Translations under genes and position numbers: made by a program
Part shown: one piece after another, positions 8,854 to 17,453 of the stretch
Layout of the letters: every line of letters begins with the position of its first letter
Position numbering within the stretch: position 1 is the first letter of the stretch
NCBI RefSeq assembly: GCF_030525615.1
Contig: NZ_JAUNEJ010000006.1
Location: 1 to 64,000, forward strand
DNA length: 64,000 nucleotides
Source: Cutibacterium sp.
GTDB lineage: Bacteria > Actinomycetota > Actinomycetes > Propionibacteriales > Propionibacteriaceae
Direction of reading: 5' to 3'
The notes under the pieces: generated by a model
Database searches by the model: none
Seen by the model: the letters and a program-made list of their open reading frames with translations, nothing else
What the model was told of the DNA's origin: nothing

Positions 8854-10235
8854 ATCGTCCTCCCTTCCGCGACATCGAGGGAGTCGATGATGTCGCCCAG
8901 GGTCATGTGGTACTCGGAACCGGCCAGGGCACCGACGTGGGTGAGGGGAGCGAGTCCGAGGGCCAGTGGAGATCGGTCGGCAATGACGCGATGGCCGTCA
9001 ATGACTATGACCCGGTGGACAGCACGTACCAGGAATTCCACGTCGCGGCTTGTGACAATGCGCACACCGGCTGGTGCGTTACGAAGACTCTCGGAGACCA
9101 AAGACCGTTCGATCGGATCAAGGTCGTGGTCAGCATGGGCCAGGAGTAGTGGGTCCGGAGTTGTCAAATGGCCGTGGACGCGCAGCCATGCCCGTTCACC
9201 ACGAGATAGGTCGCGGCGGCGTTGTGACGCCAGCTCGGTTGTTCCCGCAACCTTGCGCGGGTCGTAGCTGGGACGAAGTTGCGATGAGGGGAGAGATCGT
9301 CCCGGCCGGGGAAGGGCGTGAAGCAGGCGGGAGGCAACGGATTCGGGTCGGATGGCCCCATCGGAGGTGTGGTCGGTGTTAAGTCCGGTGGCACCCGCGA
9401 GGTCGTCAGCGCGGACGATGGCCAGCGATTCGCGATCGTGGATGACGAGGTCGGGTCCTTCCAAGCCGAGATCGCGGCAGCCGATCATCGTCATGACAGG
9501 TCCGGTGCGGTGATCGTCATTGCGGCGTGGCCGTGGCAGATCGGAGAAGACGAGGGCGTCAGTGTCGACCTGGTCGCGTGCTAACGATGTGAGGGCTCGT
9601 CCGATCGGCAGCGGAAGGCCATGGGGGACCCAGGAATGAGCTGGTGAATCCGACACGACAGAACCTGCCGACATCTCCACGATACGGTCAGCCTCAGCCC
9701 ACGCAGTGTCGAGGTCATGATCGGCCCACAGCACTGTTGCTCCCTGGTCGGCGATGGCACGCAGTCGCTCGGTGAGGGCATGACGTTGTAAACGATTGAG
9801 TCCGGAGGTTGGATGATCGACCAGGACAATTCCTTGCTCATCTGCCACGCGTGAGTTGACGAGGGATGCCGCGATCCGGGCGCGGATGTCGAGGGGCCAG
9901 GTGTCGAGAGGACGACGGGTCCACGGTCCGGGTTCGGGGGATGTCGAATCGTCCAGATCCGCCCACGTCAGCAGGTCGGTGTCAACGATGTGGGTGGTCT
10001 CTGCAAGGAGATCTGGTCCCATATCCATGACGTCGACGCCATCGATGAGGGCCTTTCCGTTGACTCGGGTACCAGCCGGTAACTGACCGGCGAGCAGCCG
10101 AAGCAACATCGTCGTTCCTGCGCCACGTCGGCCCACGAGACAGGTCACGGTGCCGGCATTCAGAGAAAGGCTGACGTTCTTCACGACGGTGCCACGCCCG
10201 GGAAGCCACACCGTCACGTCATCGAGAACAATCAC
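8850..10235 (-). CDS. ECF-type double ABC ATPase with degenerate nucleotide sites
   Basis: Product of 461 residues containing two ABC-ATPase-like halves. In the first, the P loop reads GRRGAGTT, with Thr in place of the invariant Lys, and the Walker B region reads VLVDHPTSGLN, with His in place of the catalytic Glu; no LSGGQ is visible. In the second, the P-loop region (RADDLAGATG) is not recognisable, although DLSRGERAWLRV resembles a signature motif. Overall order and length match EcfA1A2 fusions. GTG start at 10235 with AGGAGG upstream and a GTGA overlap. It may be a structural subunit, or borrow energy from elsewhere. Confidence 0.75.
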   Translation of the reverse strand: MIVLDDVTVWLPGRGTVVKNVSLSLNAGTVTCLVGRRGAGTTMLLRLLAGQLPAGTRVNGKALIDGVDVMDMGPDLLAETTHIVDTDLLTWADLDDSTSPEPGPWTRRPLDTWPLDIRARIAASLVNSRVADEQGIVLVDHPTSGLNRLQRHALTERLRAIADQGATVLWADHDLDTAWAEADRIVEMSAGSVVSDSPAHSWVPHGLPLPIGRALTSLARDQVDTDALVFSDLPRPRRNDDHRTGPVMTMIGCRDLGLEGPDLVIHDRESLAIVRADDLAGATGLNTDHTSDGAIRPESVASRLLHALPRPGRSLPSSQLRPSYDPRKVAGTTELASQRRRDLSRGERAWLRVHGHLTTPDPLLLAHADHDLDPIERSLVSESLRNAPAGVRIVTSRDVEFLVRAVHRVIVIDGHRVIADRSPLALGLAPLTHVGALAGSEYHMTLGDIIDSLDVAEGRTI

Positions 10236-11194
10236 GCGGAGACCTCCTGATGACGACGCGGGCTGGTAACAGCGACGGCTAGGGGAAGAGCGAGGACGCA
10301 AATGAGGCTGGCGATGGGAATCGGTGGCCAGCCTGGGCGAGGAGTGATCGCGGAGCCGTCAAGGCCGATGACCCACAGTGCGAGGGTGATGACGGCCAGA
10401 ATCGCCACGACAAGGCTGAGTCCCGAGATCGTCCCGATGGGTTCTCCGGTCGGCAACAAGGCAGTGAAAACTGCGGCGGCGAGGAAAGCCAGCAAGGCTG
10501 TCGTGGGCTGATCGACTCCCGGCAACGGGTGTTTGGAAACGAGTCCGACGACCGGAACTGTCACGCACACGACAAGGATCAACGCACGTACTGGAGCAGT
10601 CCAGGAAGCCAACGGGCGGTGTCGCCGCGCCAGTCCAGACGCACCTTGACGTGCGGCTGTGGCGAGCGTAGCTGCGGAGACAGTCTGGCTATCCAAGCCG
10701 GCAGGCAGGGCGGCGAAGGGTTCCAGCGCGGATGACCACGAACCCAGCAGGCGGCGACCTGCAGCGGATACAGCGGTGGGCTGCACTGCTGTCATGCCAA
10801 CTCCCGCAATCGTCACGAGGACAAGCGCTCTCATCATGGTCGTTGCGGTCAACAACAAACCCGAGGCTGTCATTGCGCCGCCTAGATGAACTCCCGGCCC
10901 GGGTGACCACGTCGGCAGCCGCCACATGATCGAGTCGATGGTTGAGTCCGCTGAGGGACTCACGATTGCCATGATGATCCACCACACCACGACGATTCCG
11001 GACAGCCAGCGAGTCATGGCTAGCGCGCCGGGCCGGGGGCTGAGCATTTTCAGGGTCACCACGAGACATACCCACATCACTGTCAGAAGTAGCGGGTTCG
11101 TCGTCGCTACGGCAATCACGGCCAGAATGAGGAGTTCAGTTCCCCAGGCCCAGGCGGGGACGGCTGAGGTCGGGTCGATACGAGGTGTCCTCAT
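10232..11194 (-). CDS. ECF transporter T component-like membrane protein
   Basis: Product of 320 residues with about seven hydrophobic helices. A cytosolic segment, LATAARQGASGLARRHRP, sits where EcfT proteins carry their Ala-Arg-Gly coupling helices, but the motif is weaker than in the T component at 33136-34422. Position directly before the ATPase and S genes supports the assignment. ATGA overlap with the upstream secreted-protein gene. Confidence 0.65.
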   Translation of the reverse strand: MRTPRIDPTSAVPAWAWGTELLILAVIAVATTNPLLLTVMWVCLVVTLKMLSPRPGALAMTRWLSGIVVVWWIIMAIVSPSADSTIDSIMWRLPTWSPGPGVHLGGAMTASGLLLTATTMMRALVLVTIAGVGMTAVQPTAVSAAGRRLLGSWSSALEPFAALPAGLDSQTVSAATLATAARQGASGLARRHRPLASWTAPVRALILVVCVTVPVVGLVSKHPLPGVDQPTTALLAFLAAAVFTALLPTGEPIGTISGLSLVVAILAVITLALWVIGLDGSAITPRPGWPPIPIASLICVLALPLAVAVTSPRRHQEVSA

Positions 11195-12168
11195 GAGGCA
11201 CTCACCTGGTTGCTGGACTCTTTTTGTGCGCGGTCCGGGTTGTCACGTCGTTTGGGTCGGGATGTGAGGGCGAGCGCAGAGACGACCCCGGCGCCGAAGA
11301 GGACCCCAGTGGCAGCCTTGACCACCCCTTCGGGATGGCTGCCACGATCAGTGGTCGGTACGCCGAGATTGGTACCGACAGGCGGGGGAGTGAACAACGA
11401 GCTGCGGGCACCCTTGACCCCGTCGGCGGTCGGGATGAGGGTCCATGAGGTCGTGCGCCGCGGATCAGTGAGGGACTGCACCCTGACGTCGTGTTTCGTG
11501 CCGGTGAGTCCGCGTGGCACCGTCCAGCGTATGTGGCTGATCTGAGAGGGATTGGCGGCAGCCTCAGTGGTCTCGCCGATAGCAGTGGCGTCATGCCAGG
11601 TGTCGCCCTGCTTGACCTGTACCCGGTACCTCTCGCCAGGAACCGCGCCTGTTGCCTGCATATCGAGGGTCTGGCCAGCCGGCTTGCGTTCGGTGTAGCC
11701 GTCGCCCAGTAGATGTGGCACGAAGGACCCGAAGGGGACAAATTGTCCTGGCATTCGCGTGGTGTCGAGGCCCTGAATATCGGAGACGCTGACGAGGGCC
11801 CAGCCGCCTTCACCAATGTCCGGGGAGGAGGCAATCGGGACGAAAACATCAGCGAGGCCCTTGGCGTTGGTGAAGAAAGTTGTCTGCTTGCCGATCGGTT
11901 CAAGCCCAGTGAGCTTGTTGTCCTTGACAACAGCTCGGAAAACCCGCACTGTGCCGCGAACATTGGGATTTCCGCGGACGCTCACTCGTGGGGTCGTCCC
12001 TTCGCGCAGCCAACGATCTGTGGTCAGGCTGCACACCTTCGCTCCCGTGCACAATGCCGTCGTCTGGGCGCTCTGCTCGGCGTGGGCCGGGACAGCCCCC
12101 ATGACAGCGCTACCCGAAATCATCAGGAGCGCGATCGACGTTGCGCCGATCGTGGATATGCGGTTCAC
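11191..12168 (-). CDS. Secreted, membrane-anchored protein of B12 operon, unknown function
   Basis: Product of 325 residues from the GTG at 12168, which has GGGAGGA upstream and overlaps the previous stop (GTGA). A signal peptide ends near AHAEQ, a beta-rich extracellular region follows, and a C-terminal hydrophobic helix (about 285-305) ends in a basic SRPKRR tail, so it should be anchored facing outward. I recognise no family. Its place between a DUF4430 protein and ECF genes suggests a partner in cobalamin capture or handover; that is inference. Confidence 0.7.
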   Translation of the reverse strand: MNRISTIGATSIALLMISGSAVMGAVPAHAEQSAQTTALCTGAKVCSLTTDRWLREGTTPRVSVRGNPNVRGTVRVFRAVVKDNKLTGLEPIGKQTTFFTNAKGLADVFVPIASSPDIGEGGWALVSVSDIQGLDTTRMPGQFVPFGSFVPHLLGDGYTERKPAGQTLDMQATGAVPGERYRVQVKQGDTWHDATAIGETTEAAANPSQISHIRWTVPRGLTGTKHDVRVQSLTDPRRTTSWTLIPTADGVKGARSSLFTPPPVGTNLGVPTTDRGSHPEGVVKAATGVLFGAGVVSALALTSRPKRRDNPDRAQKESSNQVSAS

Positions 12169-13364
12169 TCTTCGTCCTCCCAACCTTGACGACGAGGACG
12201 ACGATGGCCGAAAGCCGCGAAGGCCAACCCGGCCAGGGCTACGACTCCAACACCGACTGGCACCCACCATGGGACACCTGCGTGTTCGTCCTTGGCAGCA
12301 GACCGACGAGTACGGTCCTCGCGTCCCCACACAGGAGATGACGACGACTGTGGAGCCAGCGCAGATCCGGCGCTGGCGGCAGGAGAGGACGCGCTGGGAC
12401 TCGGAGTTGGGGAACTCGGGGTGGCCGAGGACGGGTGAGGCTGTGATGGCGACACTGATGCTGTGTCGGACCGTTGTGGCTGGGGTGCCGTCGGCCTCAC
12501 CGTGGAGATTGTGGTGAGGCGGCTGTCTGCATGGTCGCGGTTCTTGCCAGATTTGTGGCTGGTGCTGCGGCTCTTGCTCGGCTTGGGACGATCTTTCGAA
12601 TCATCATTGTGTCGTGGTGCCGTTGACGGGTGGCGGTTCTGATGGCTTCCGCCATGGCCCTTTCCATGGCCTTCGCCGCCGCCGTGGCCTTCGCCGTGGC
12701 CCTCGCCGTCGTCCCCATCATGACCGCGATCATCGTCATCATCGCCCGGCTCGTGAGTCGGCTTTCCGGTGGGGCCGTGGGTGGGCTTTCCGGTCGGTCC
12801 TGCTGAGGGACCGGGATTCGTGCCTGGGCCGTCTCCGCCATCTCCGCCTTTGGCGAACTTCGGGGTCGTTGGAGGAAGCTTTGCTGAGTCAGCGGAAAAG
12901 ACGATGACGCCAAAACCGTTGACCTCGAGATTGGGGCTCCAATTTGAGTTTTCGTTCCATCGACCGCCGGATCCCTCCTCAAAAGTGCCGGTGTGGTACC
13001 ACCAGTACGCCGGGAAATCAGCGAACGGATCTGATTCGATGCCGTTGATTGTGCTAATGACACCACCGGACGATCCATATTCGAATTTGGCTAGTTTCAC
13101 AGCGTCTTCGCGGCCATCACCGGAGGCCTGGTGTGATCCAATAATGCAGCGCACCAGGGTCTGGGAGTCCAGATTGCCCGGAATCTTGGGTGTGACGTCA
13201 GCGGGCTTGTCGGGCCAATACAAAACGACCGCAAACCCTTCGTCCTTTTGACACCACCCGTCGTGAAACTCCGCCCCCTCGGCAGTGGTTGGGGCAGCCA
13301 TTAACGACCCGGTGGCGCACGCGAACGCAAGCAGGCTCGCAGCGGCGACATTCCGGCGACCCAT
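12165..13364 (-). CDS. Anchored surface protein with DUF4430-like domain and His-rich linker
   Basis: Product of 399 residues from the ATG at 13364, chosen for the GAGAGGAG site and the signal peptide that follows (ends near TAEGAEF). Residues about 32-165 have the aromatic pattern of DUF4430 domains (PAYWWYHTGTFEEGSGGRW, then SPNLEVNGFGVIVF). A Gly/Pro linker leads into a Gly-His-Glu stretch (about 205-242), a Ser/Thr/Pro stalk, and a C-terminal helix WWVPVGVGVVALAGLAFAAF with a basic tail. First gene behind a cobalamin riboswitch, so a cobalamin-binding surface role is likely. The His-rich part could bind a metal. Confidence 0.78.
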   Translation of the reverse strand: MGRRNVAAASLLAFACATGSLMAAPTTAEGAEFHDGWCQKDEGFAVVLYWPDKPADVTPKIPGNLDSQTLVRCIIGSHQASGDGREDAVKLAKFEYGSSGGVISTINGIESDPFADFPAYWWYHTGTFEEGSGGRWNENSNWSPNLEVNGFGVIVFSADSAKLPPTTPKFAKGGDGGDGPGTNPGPSAGPTGKPTHGPTGKPTHEPGDDDDDRGHDGDDGEGHGEGHGGGEGHGKGHGGSHQNRHPSTAPRHNDDSKDRPKPSKSRSTSHKSGKNRDHADSRLTTISTVRPTAPQPQRSDTASVSPSQPHPSSATPSSPTPSPSASSPAASAGSALAPQSSSSPVWGREDRTRRSAAKDEHAGVPWWVPVGVGVVALAGLAFAAFGHRRPRRQGWEDEE

Positions 13365-13454
13365 CAGGCTCCTCTCGGCGGGGTCGCTGCGACGAACGAG
13401 AGGGTCGTCACGCCACGCAACCCACGACATGGCATCAACATCAACGCTCAACTG

Positions 13455-13572
13455 ATTCGGCGATCCGGCTTAGCCACATGGCATCACGGTTGCGGGACAG
13501 CGCCGGACTTTCACCGGCTTCTCCGTCACAGCTGTCGGCCCGGGGCACACGACCTCGGACGGCCCGTAGTCT
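13455..13572 (-). promoter_or_regulatory. Cobalamin riboswitch heading the ECF/MoxR operon
   Basis: On the minus strand: GAGAAGCCGGTGAAAGTCCG, then GCGCTGTCCCGCAACCGTG, then AAGCCGGATCGCC. This is a full B12 aptamer core ending roughly 90 bases before the ATG at 13364. It would place all eleven genes down to 2912 under B12 repression. The 5' boundary is approximate. Confidence 0.9.
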
Positions 13573-13650
13573 ACGGCGTGACTTCCATCGGCGCGACCTG
13601 GCCCCTCTGATCGGACTTCTCCGTGTGGGGTGACAGCGGGAAAGGCGTTG

Positions 13651-14325
13651 TCAGATGATAATGACAGCAGCGACGAGAACAACGGTGACGCAAATCGTCA
13701 TCCAGTTCGGGTGAACCTGGATTTCGTTGGGCTTCTCGCCTGTGGGTTTCTGCTGGTTGTCCTTGGCACTAGGCTGGTCGGACTGCGCGTCTGCCGTGGT
13801 CTGTGTGGCGGTCCGCGCCTTGCCCGTGGGGTGACGTTCGATCTTTTCGGTCTCAATCAGGCGGGCCGTCGAGTGAGAGTCCAAGGACCATCTCATCGGA
13901 ACTTCGGAGCCGACGATGACCTGCGGGATGTGGCCGGCATTGCCCTTCATCGCGGTAGCGGTCCCTCGTGCCGGGGCAGCCCACGCCGAAATTGTGCGCG
14001 GCTTGCGAATCCCCTCGGCGTCTGGACGACGCTCGGCCGTCAGCGACAGGCCCCAACGTCCGGTGGCTTCTGTTATTCGTTGCCAGGGAACGTCCCAGAT
14101 TCGGAATTGATTGACGACGGTCACTCCCTCGTCATGGATCCGGATCTCTGCAACTCCCCACACGATCCACACCAGCCACACGAAAAGCAGCAGGGCAGGA
14201 AGATTCGTCAACCCAGCTAGACCAGATCGGATGAGGTCGAGAATCGTCACCACGACGATGACCGCCAGGACGATCCCGACACCGATCCGCCCCCGGTGTG
14301 AGGAGATGATGATCGGCGGTCTCAT
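13651..14325 (-). CDS. PH-domain-like membrane protein, unknown function
   Basis: Product of 224 residues with two N-terminal membrane helices (about 15-32 and 40-60), a bacterial PH-like module (IHDEGVTVVNQFRIWDVPWQ), a hydrophilic Ala/Thr/Gln-rich linker and a final hydrophobic helix that runs to the C terminus. It lies upstream of the B12 operon on the same strand, but the riboswitch stands between them, so it is probably transcribed separately. Family assignment is tentative. Confidence 0.65.
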   Translation of the reverse strand: MRPPIIISSHRGRIGVGIVLAVIVVVTILDLIRSGLAGLTNLPALLLFVWLVWIVWGVAEIRIHDEGVTVVNQFRIWDVPWQRITEATGRWGLSLTAERRPDAEGIRKPRTISAWAAPARGTATAMKGNAGHIPQVIVGSEVPMRWSLDSHSTARLIETEKIERHPTGKARTATQTTADAQSDQPSAKDNQQKPTGEKPNEIQVHPNWMTICVTVVLVAAVIII

Positions 14326-14494
14326 GGCACTCCAGACGGGGTCGGACGGGCAGTGATGTGGAGCGACGTGGGTATTGCCGCTATAAGTTGATAGGCTACC
14401 CGCGCTGTGTCCATGCTCCCAGACATTTGCCTTCCGCGCGTCATGGGGGTTGGATTCGGGTAGTCAGTAGTCCACGAGATGGGAGAGGGCCCGG

Positions 14495-15817
14495 ATGCTT
14501 TCCGCCTTCGCCAATGCTTTCCGAACACCGGATCTTCGCCGCAAGATCCTGTTCACACTCTTCATTCTGGCGGTTTTCAGGCTCGGGTCCGTCGTTCCCG
14601 TCCCGAACGTCAACGTGTCGAACATCAACACGTGTGTGAGCCAGGCGAGTTCCGGCTCCTCGGCCGGCCTGTACTCGATGATTAGCCTGTTTTCGGGCGG
14701 TGCTCTGCTGAAGTTGGCGATCTTCGCGCTCGGCATCATGCCCTACATCACCGCGTCGATCATCTTGCAGCTGCTGACCGTCGTCATCCCAAGACTCGAG
14801 ACCCTCAAGAAGGAGGGAGCGTCCGGGCAGAACAAGATCACTCAGTACACCCGTTACCTCACTTTGGTGCTTGGCCTGTTGCAGGCGACCGCCTTCGTCA
14901 CCTTGGCGACGTCGGGTCGGCTGTTCACCGGCTGCACCTTGCCGGTGGTGTACTCCACCTCGATTTTCGAGGTTATCGTGATGATCCTGACGATGACGGC
15001 CGGCACCACGATCGTGATGTGGATGGGCGAGCTCATCACCGACCGCGGTATCGGCAACGGTATGTCGATCATGATCTTCACCCAGATCGCTGCCCGCTTC
15101 CCGGATTCTCTGTGGGGTATCAAGGTTGCTCGTAATGGCGCAGGTCAGGCTCACGCCTGGTTTGTGTTCAGCATGGTGATTGCTATCGGGCTGCTCGTTA
15201 TGGCCGCCGTCGTGTTCATCGAGCAAGGGCAGCGGCGAATCCCGGTGCAGTACGCCAAGAGAATGGTCGGGCGTCGTATGCTCGGCGGCTCGACCACCTA
15301 CATTCCATTGAAGGTGAACCAGTCTGGCGTCATCCCGGTGATTTTCGCTTCGTCGATTCTGTATCTACCGGTGCTCTACGCTACCTTCCGACCGGAAACT
15401 TCTGCGGCGAAGTGGATCGGTAAGTATTTCACGACTGGCGACCATCCGGTCTACAACATCGTTTACTTCCTGCTGATTATCTTCTTCTGCTACTTCTACG
15501 TCGCCATCACTTTTGACCCAGTCGAGATGAGTGACAACATGAAGAAGTATGGTGGATTTATTCCTGGCATCCGGGCCGGGAAGCCCACCGAGGAGTACTT
15601 GGCCTATGTGCTGTCGAGGCTGACGGCACCTGGGTCTTTGTACCTGGCCCTCATATCGATGATCCCGACGCTCGCGTTCGTGTACCTCCAGGCGAACCAA
15701 AACTTCCCGTTCGGCGGCACGAGCATCCTCATCATCGTGGGTGTGGCGCTGGACACCGTGAAACAGGTGGAAAGCAAGTTGCAGCAACGACACTACGAAG
15801 GATTCCTGTCATCATGA
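14495..15817 (+). CDS. secY: Preprotein translocase subunit SecY
   Basis: The 440-residue, ten-helix channel subunit of the Sec translocon. Diagnostic stretches include the N-terminal helix followed by the plug region, [33 protein letters not shown], and [21 protein letters not shown] precedes the ATG. The stop overlaps the adk start (ATGA), the usual secY-adk arrangement. Unusually, the gene before it is not rplO but an unrelated gene on the other strand, so secY must have its own promoter in 14326-14494. Confidence 0.98.
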   Translation: MLSAFANAFRTPDLRRKILFTLFILAVFRLGSVVPVPNVNVSNINTCVSQASSGSSAGLYSMISLFSGGALLKLAIFALGIMPYITASIILQLLTVVIPRLETLKKEGASGQNKITQYTRYLTLVLGLLQATAFVTLATSGRLFTGCTLPVVYSTSIFEVIVMILTMTAGTTIVMWMGELITDRGIGNGMSIMIFTQIAARFPDSLWGIKVARNGAGQAHAWFVFSMVIAIGLLVMAAVVFIEQGQRRIPVQYAKRMVGRRMLGGSTTYIPLKVNQSGVIPVIFASSILYLPVLYATFRPETSAAKWIGKYFTTGDHPVYNIVYFLLIIFFCYFYVAITFDPVEMSDNMKKYGGFIPGIRAGKPTEEYLAYVLSRLTAPGSLYLALISMIPTLAFVYLQANQNFPFGGTSILIIVGVALDTVKQVESKLQQRHYEGFLSS

Positions 15818-16383
15818 GATTGCTCATCATGGGCGCCCCGGGCGCTGGCAAGGGAACTCAGGCCACCGCCATCGCTGAGCACTACTGCGTGCCAGCGATC
15901 TCCACCGGTGATATGTTCCGTGCCAATATCAAGAACGGCACCGAGTTGGGCAAGAAGGTCAAGGCCATCATGGACGCCGGCGACCTTGTTCCCGACGAGT
16001 TGACCGATGCGATAGTTGTCGATCGCCTGAACCAGGACGACGCTGGCAACGGTTTCTTGCTCGACGGGTACCCCCGCAACATGCACCAAGTTGAGGCACT
16101 CGACACGTACCTCAAAGAGCACGGGCAGAAGCTCGACGCGGTTATTAGCCTCGACGTCGACCCTGAACTGCTCACTCAGCGTTTGCTGAAGCGCGCAGAG
16201 ATTGAGGGGCGTACCGACGACAACGAGGAGACCATTCGCAACCGCATGAAGGTTTATTCCTCTCAGACTGAACCGCTGCTCGAGCACTACCGTTCGGCTG
16301 GCATCCTTGTTCCGGTCGACGGTGTGGGTGAGATCGACGAGGTGCGTCAGCGTATCTTTGCCGCACTCGATTCCGCGAACTGA
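15814..16383 (+). CDS. adk: Adenylate kinase
   Basis: Product of 189 residues catalysing ATP + AMP to 2 ADP. It has the P loop [10 protein letters not shown], the AMP-site TGDMFR, and DGYPRN in place of the commoner DGFPR. The LID is the short, zinc-free form found in actinobacteria, consistent with a length below 200. Translationally coupled to secY. Confidence 0.97.
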   Translation: MRLLIMGAPGAGKGTQATAIAEHYCVPAISTGDMFRANIKNGTELGKKVKAIMDAGDLVPDELTDAIVVDRLNQDDAGNGFLLDGYPRNMHQVEALDTYLKEHGQKLDAVISLDVDPELLTQRLLKRAEIEGRTDDNEETIRNRMKVYSSQTEPLLEHYRSAGILVPVDGVGEIDEVRQRIFAALDSAN

Positions 16384-16384
16384 C

Positions 16385-17224
16385 GTGCTGGGTCGCAATC
16401 ACTTCCAGATCAAGACACCCGACCAGATCACAAAGATGCGTCGGACGGGGCTGGTTGTTGCCGAGGGCTTGCAGGCCATGAGCGCGGTCGCCGTACCTGG
16501 CGCCACTACTGCCGACATCGATCGGGTCGGTCGCCAGGTGCTTGAGCGTCACAATGCGGGGTCGAACTTCCTCAACTACGGGGGAGATTGGGGCCTTCCG
16601 CCCTACCCGGGCGTGGCGTGTGTGAGTCCGAATGAGACCATCGTCCATGGCATCCCCGGCGACCGCGAGCTCAAGGACGGTGACATCGTTTCCATTGATT
16701 ACGGAGCCATTGTTGACGGCTGGCATGGGGATGCTGCGCGAACGGTTCTGGTCGGAGATGTCGGCCAGGAGGCTCGGACCCTGTCCGAGGTTACTCGGGA
16801 GTCCATGTGGGCTGGCATTGCCAAGCTTGCGCCTGGCGCTCGTATTGGTGATATCTCGGCGGCTGTGCAGGCTTCATTGGAGTCCCACGACCGTGACTAC
16901 GGGATTGTCCGTGAGTACACCGGTCACGGGATCGGTACCCAGATGCACATGGACCCGGACGTCCCGAACTGGGGTCGAGCTGGCCGTGGCCCGAAGATCG
17001 TCGAAGGCATGGTGCTGTGTATCGAGCCGATGGCGACTCTCGGCATGGAAGACACTGCCACCCTGGACGATGAGTGGACGGTTGTTACAGTGGACGGCTC
17101 GTGGGCCAGTCACTGGGAGAACACCGTCGCCGTGACCAGCAAGGGCCTGTGGGTGCTGTCGGAACCCGATGGTGGCAAGGCTGAGCTGGAGAAGCGAGGA
17201 TTGCCGTTCGGCCCGCTCGACTGA
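16385..17224 (+). CDS. map: Methionine aminopeptidase, type I
   Basis: Product of 279 residues that removes the initiator Met. Metal ligands are seen in SIDYGAIVDGWHGDAART, YTGHGIG and IEPMATLG. I chose the GTG at 16385, one base after the adk stop, because the N-terminal IKTPDQITKMRRTG motif needs it; no clear ribosome-binding site is present, so it may depend on translational coupling. Confidence 0.96.
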   Translation: MLGRNHFQIKTPDQITKMRRTGLVVAEGLQAMSAVAVPGATTADIDRVGRQVLERHNAGSNFLNYGGDWGLPPYPGVACVSPNETIVHGIPGDRELKDGDIVSIDYGAIVDGWHGDAARTVLVGDVGQEARTLSEVTRESMWAGIAKLAPGARIGDISAAVQASLESHDRDYGIVREYTGHGIGTQMHMDPDVPNWGRAGRGPKIVEGMVLCIEPMATLGMEDTATLDDEWTVVTVDGSWASHWENTVAVTSKGLWVLSEPDGGKAELEKRGLPFGPLD

Positions 17225-17238
17225 GGTTGAGTTTTGTG

Positions 17239-17277
17239 GTGCTTGCCGGGACGGTGGTCCCGGCGAGCACTGTTTTA
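17239..17277 (+). terminator. Rho-independent terminator after map
   Basis: GTGCTTGCCGGGAC pairs with GTCCCGGCGAGCAC around a four-base loop, with one G-T pair, and is followed by TGTTTTA. It closes the secY-adk-map unit. Confidence 0.85.
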
Positions 17278-17332
17278 TGGAGTCCCGGTGTCCGGGCAGT
17301 TCCCTCGAGCCGGGCCTGCCTACTTCGGGGTG

Positions 17333-17410
17333 TCAGCGAAATCTGCCAAAAACTGGGGAAAACTTGGCCTGTAAACGTGTTCATGCCGACTTTTTGGCAG
17401 ATTTCGCTGA
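17333..17410. repeat. 20-bp perfect inverted repeat upstream of AbiEi-like gene
   Basis: TCAGCGAAATCTGCCAAAAA at 17333-17352 is matched exactly in inverse by 17391-17410, separated by 38 bases. AbiEi antitoxins repress their own promoters by binding paired inverted repeats, and this one ends 43 bases before the GTG start, so an operator is a reasonable reading. It could instead form a stem in RNA. Confidence 0.7.
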
Positions 17411-17453
17411 GATAACAGATTGCCCTGTGGATAAGTGACGCATTGAGGCTCTC

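Noticed and set aside
13630..14220. 196-codon plus-strand frame after the riboswitch
   Set aside because: Antisense to the PH-like membrane protein gene; no ribosome-binding site.
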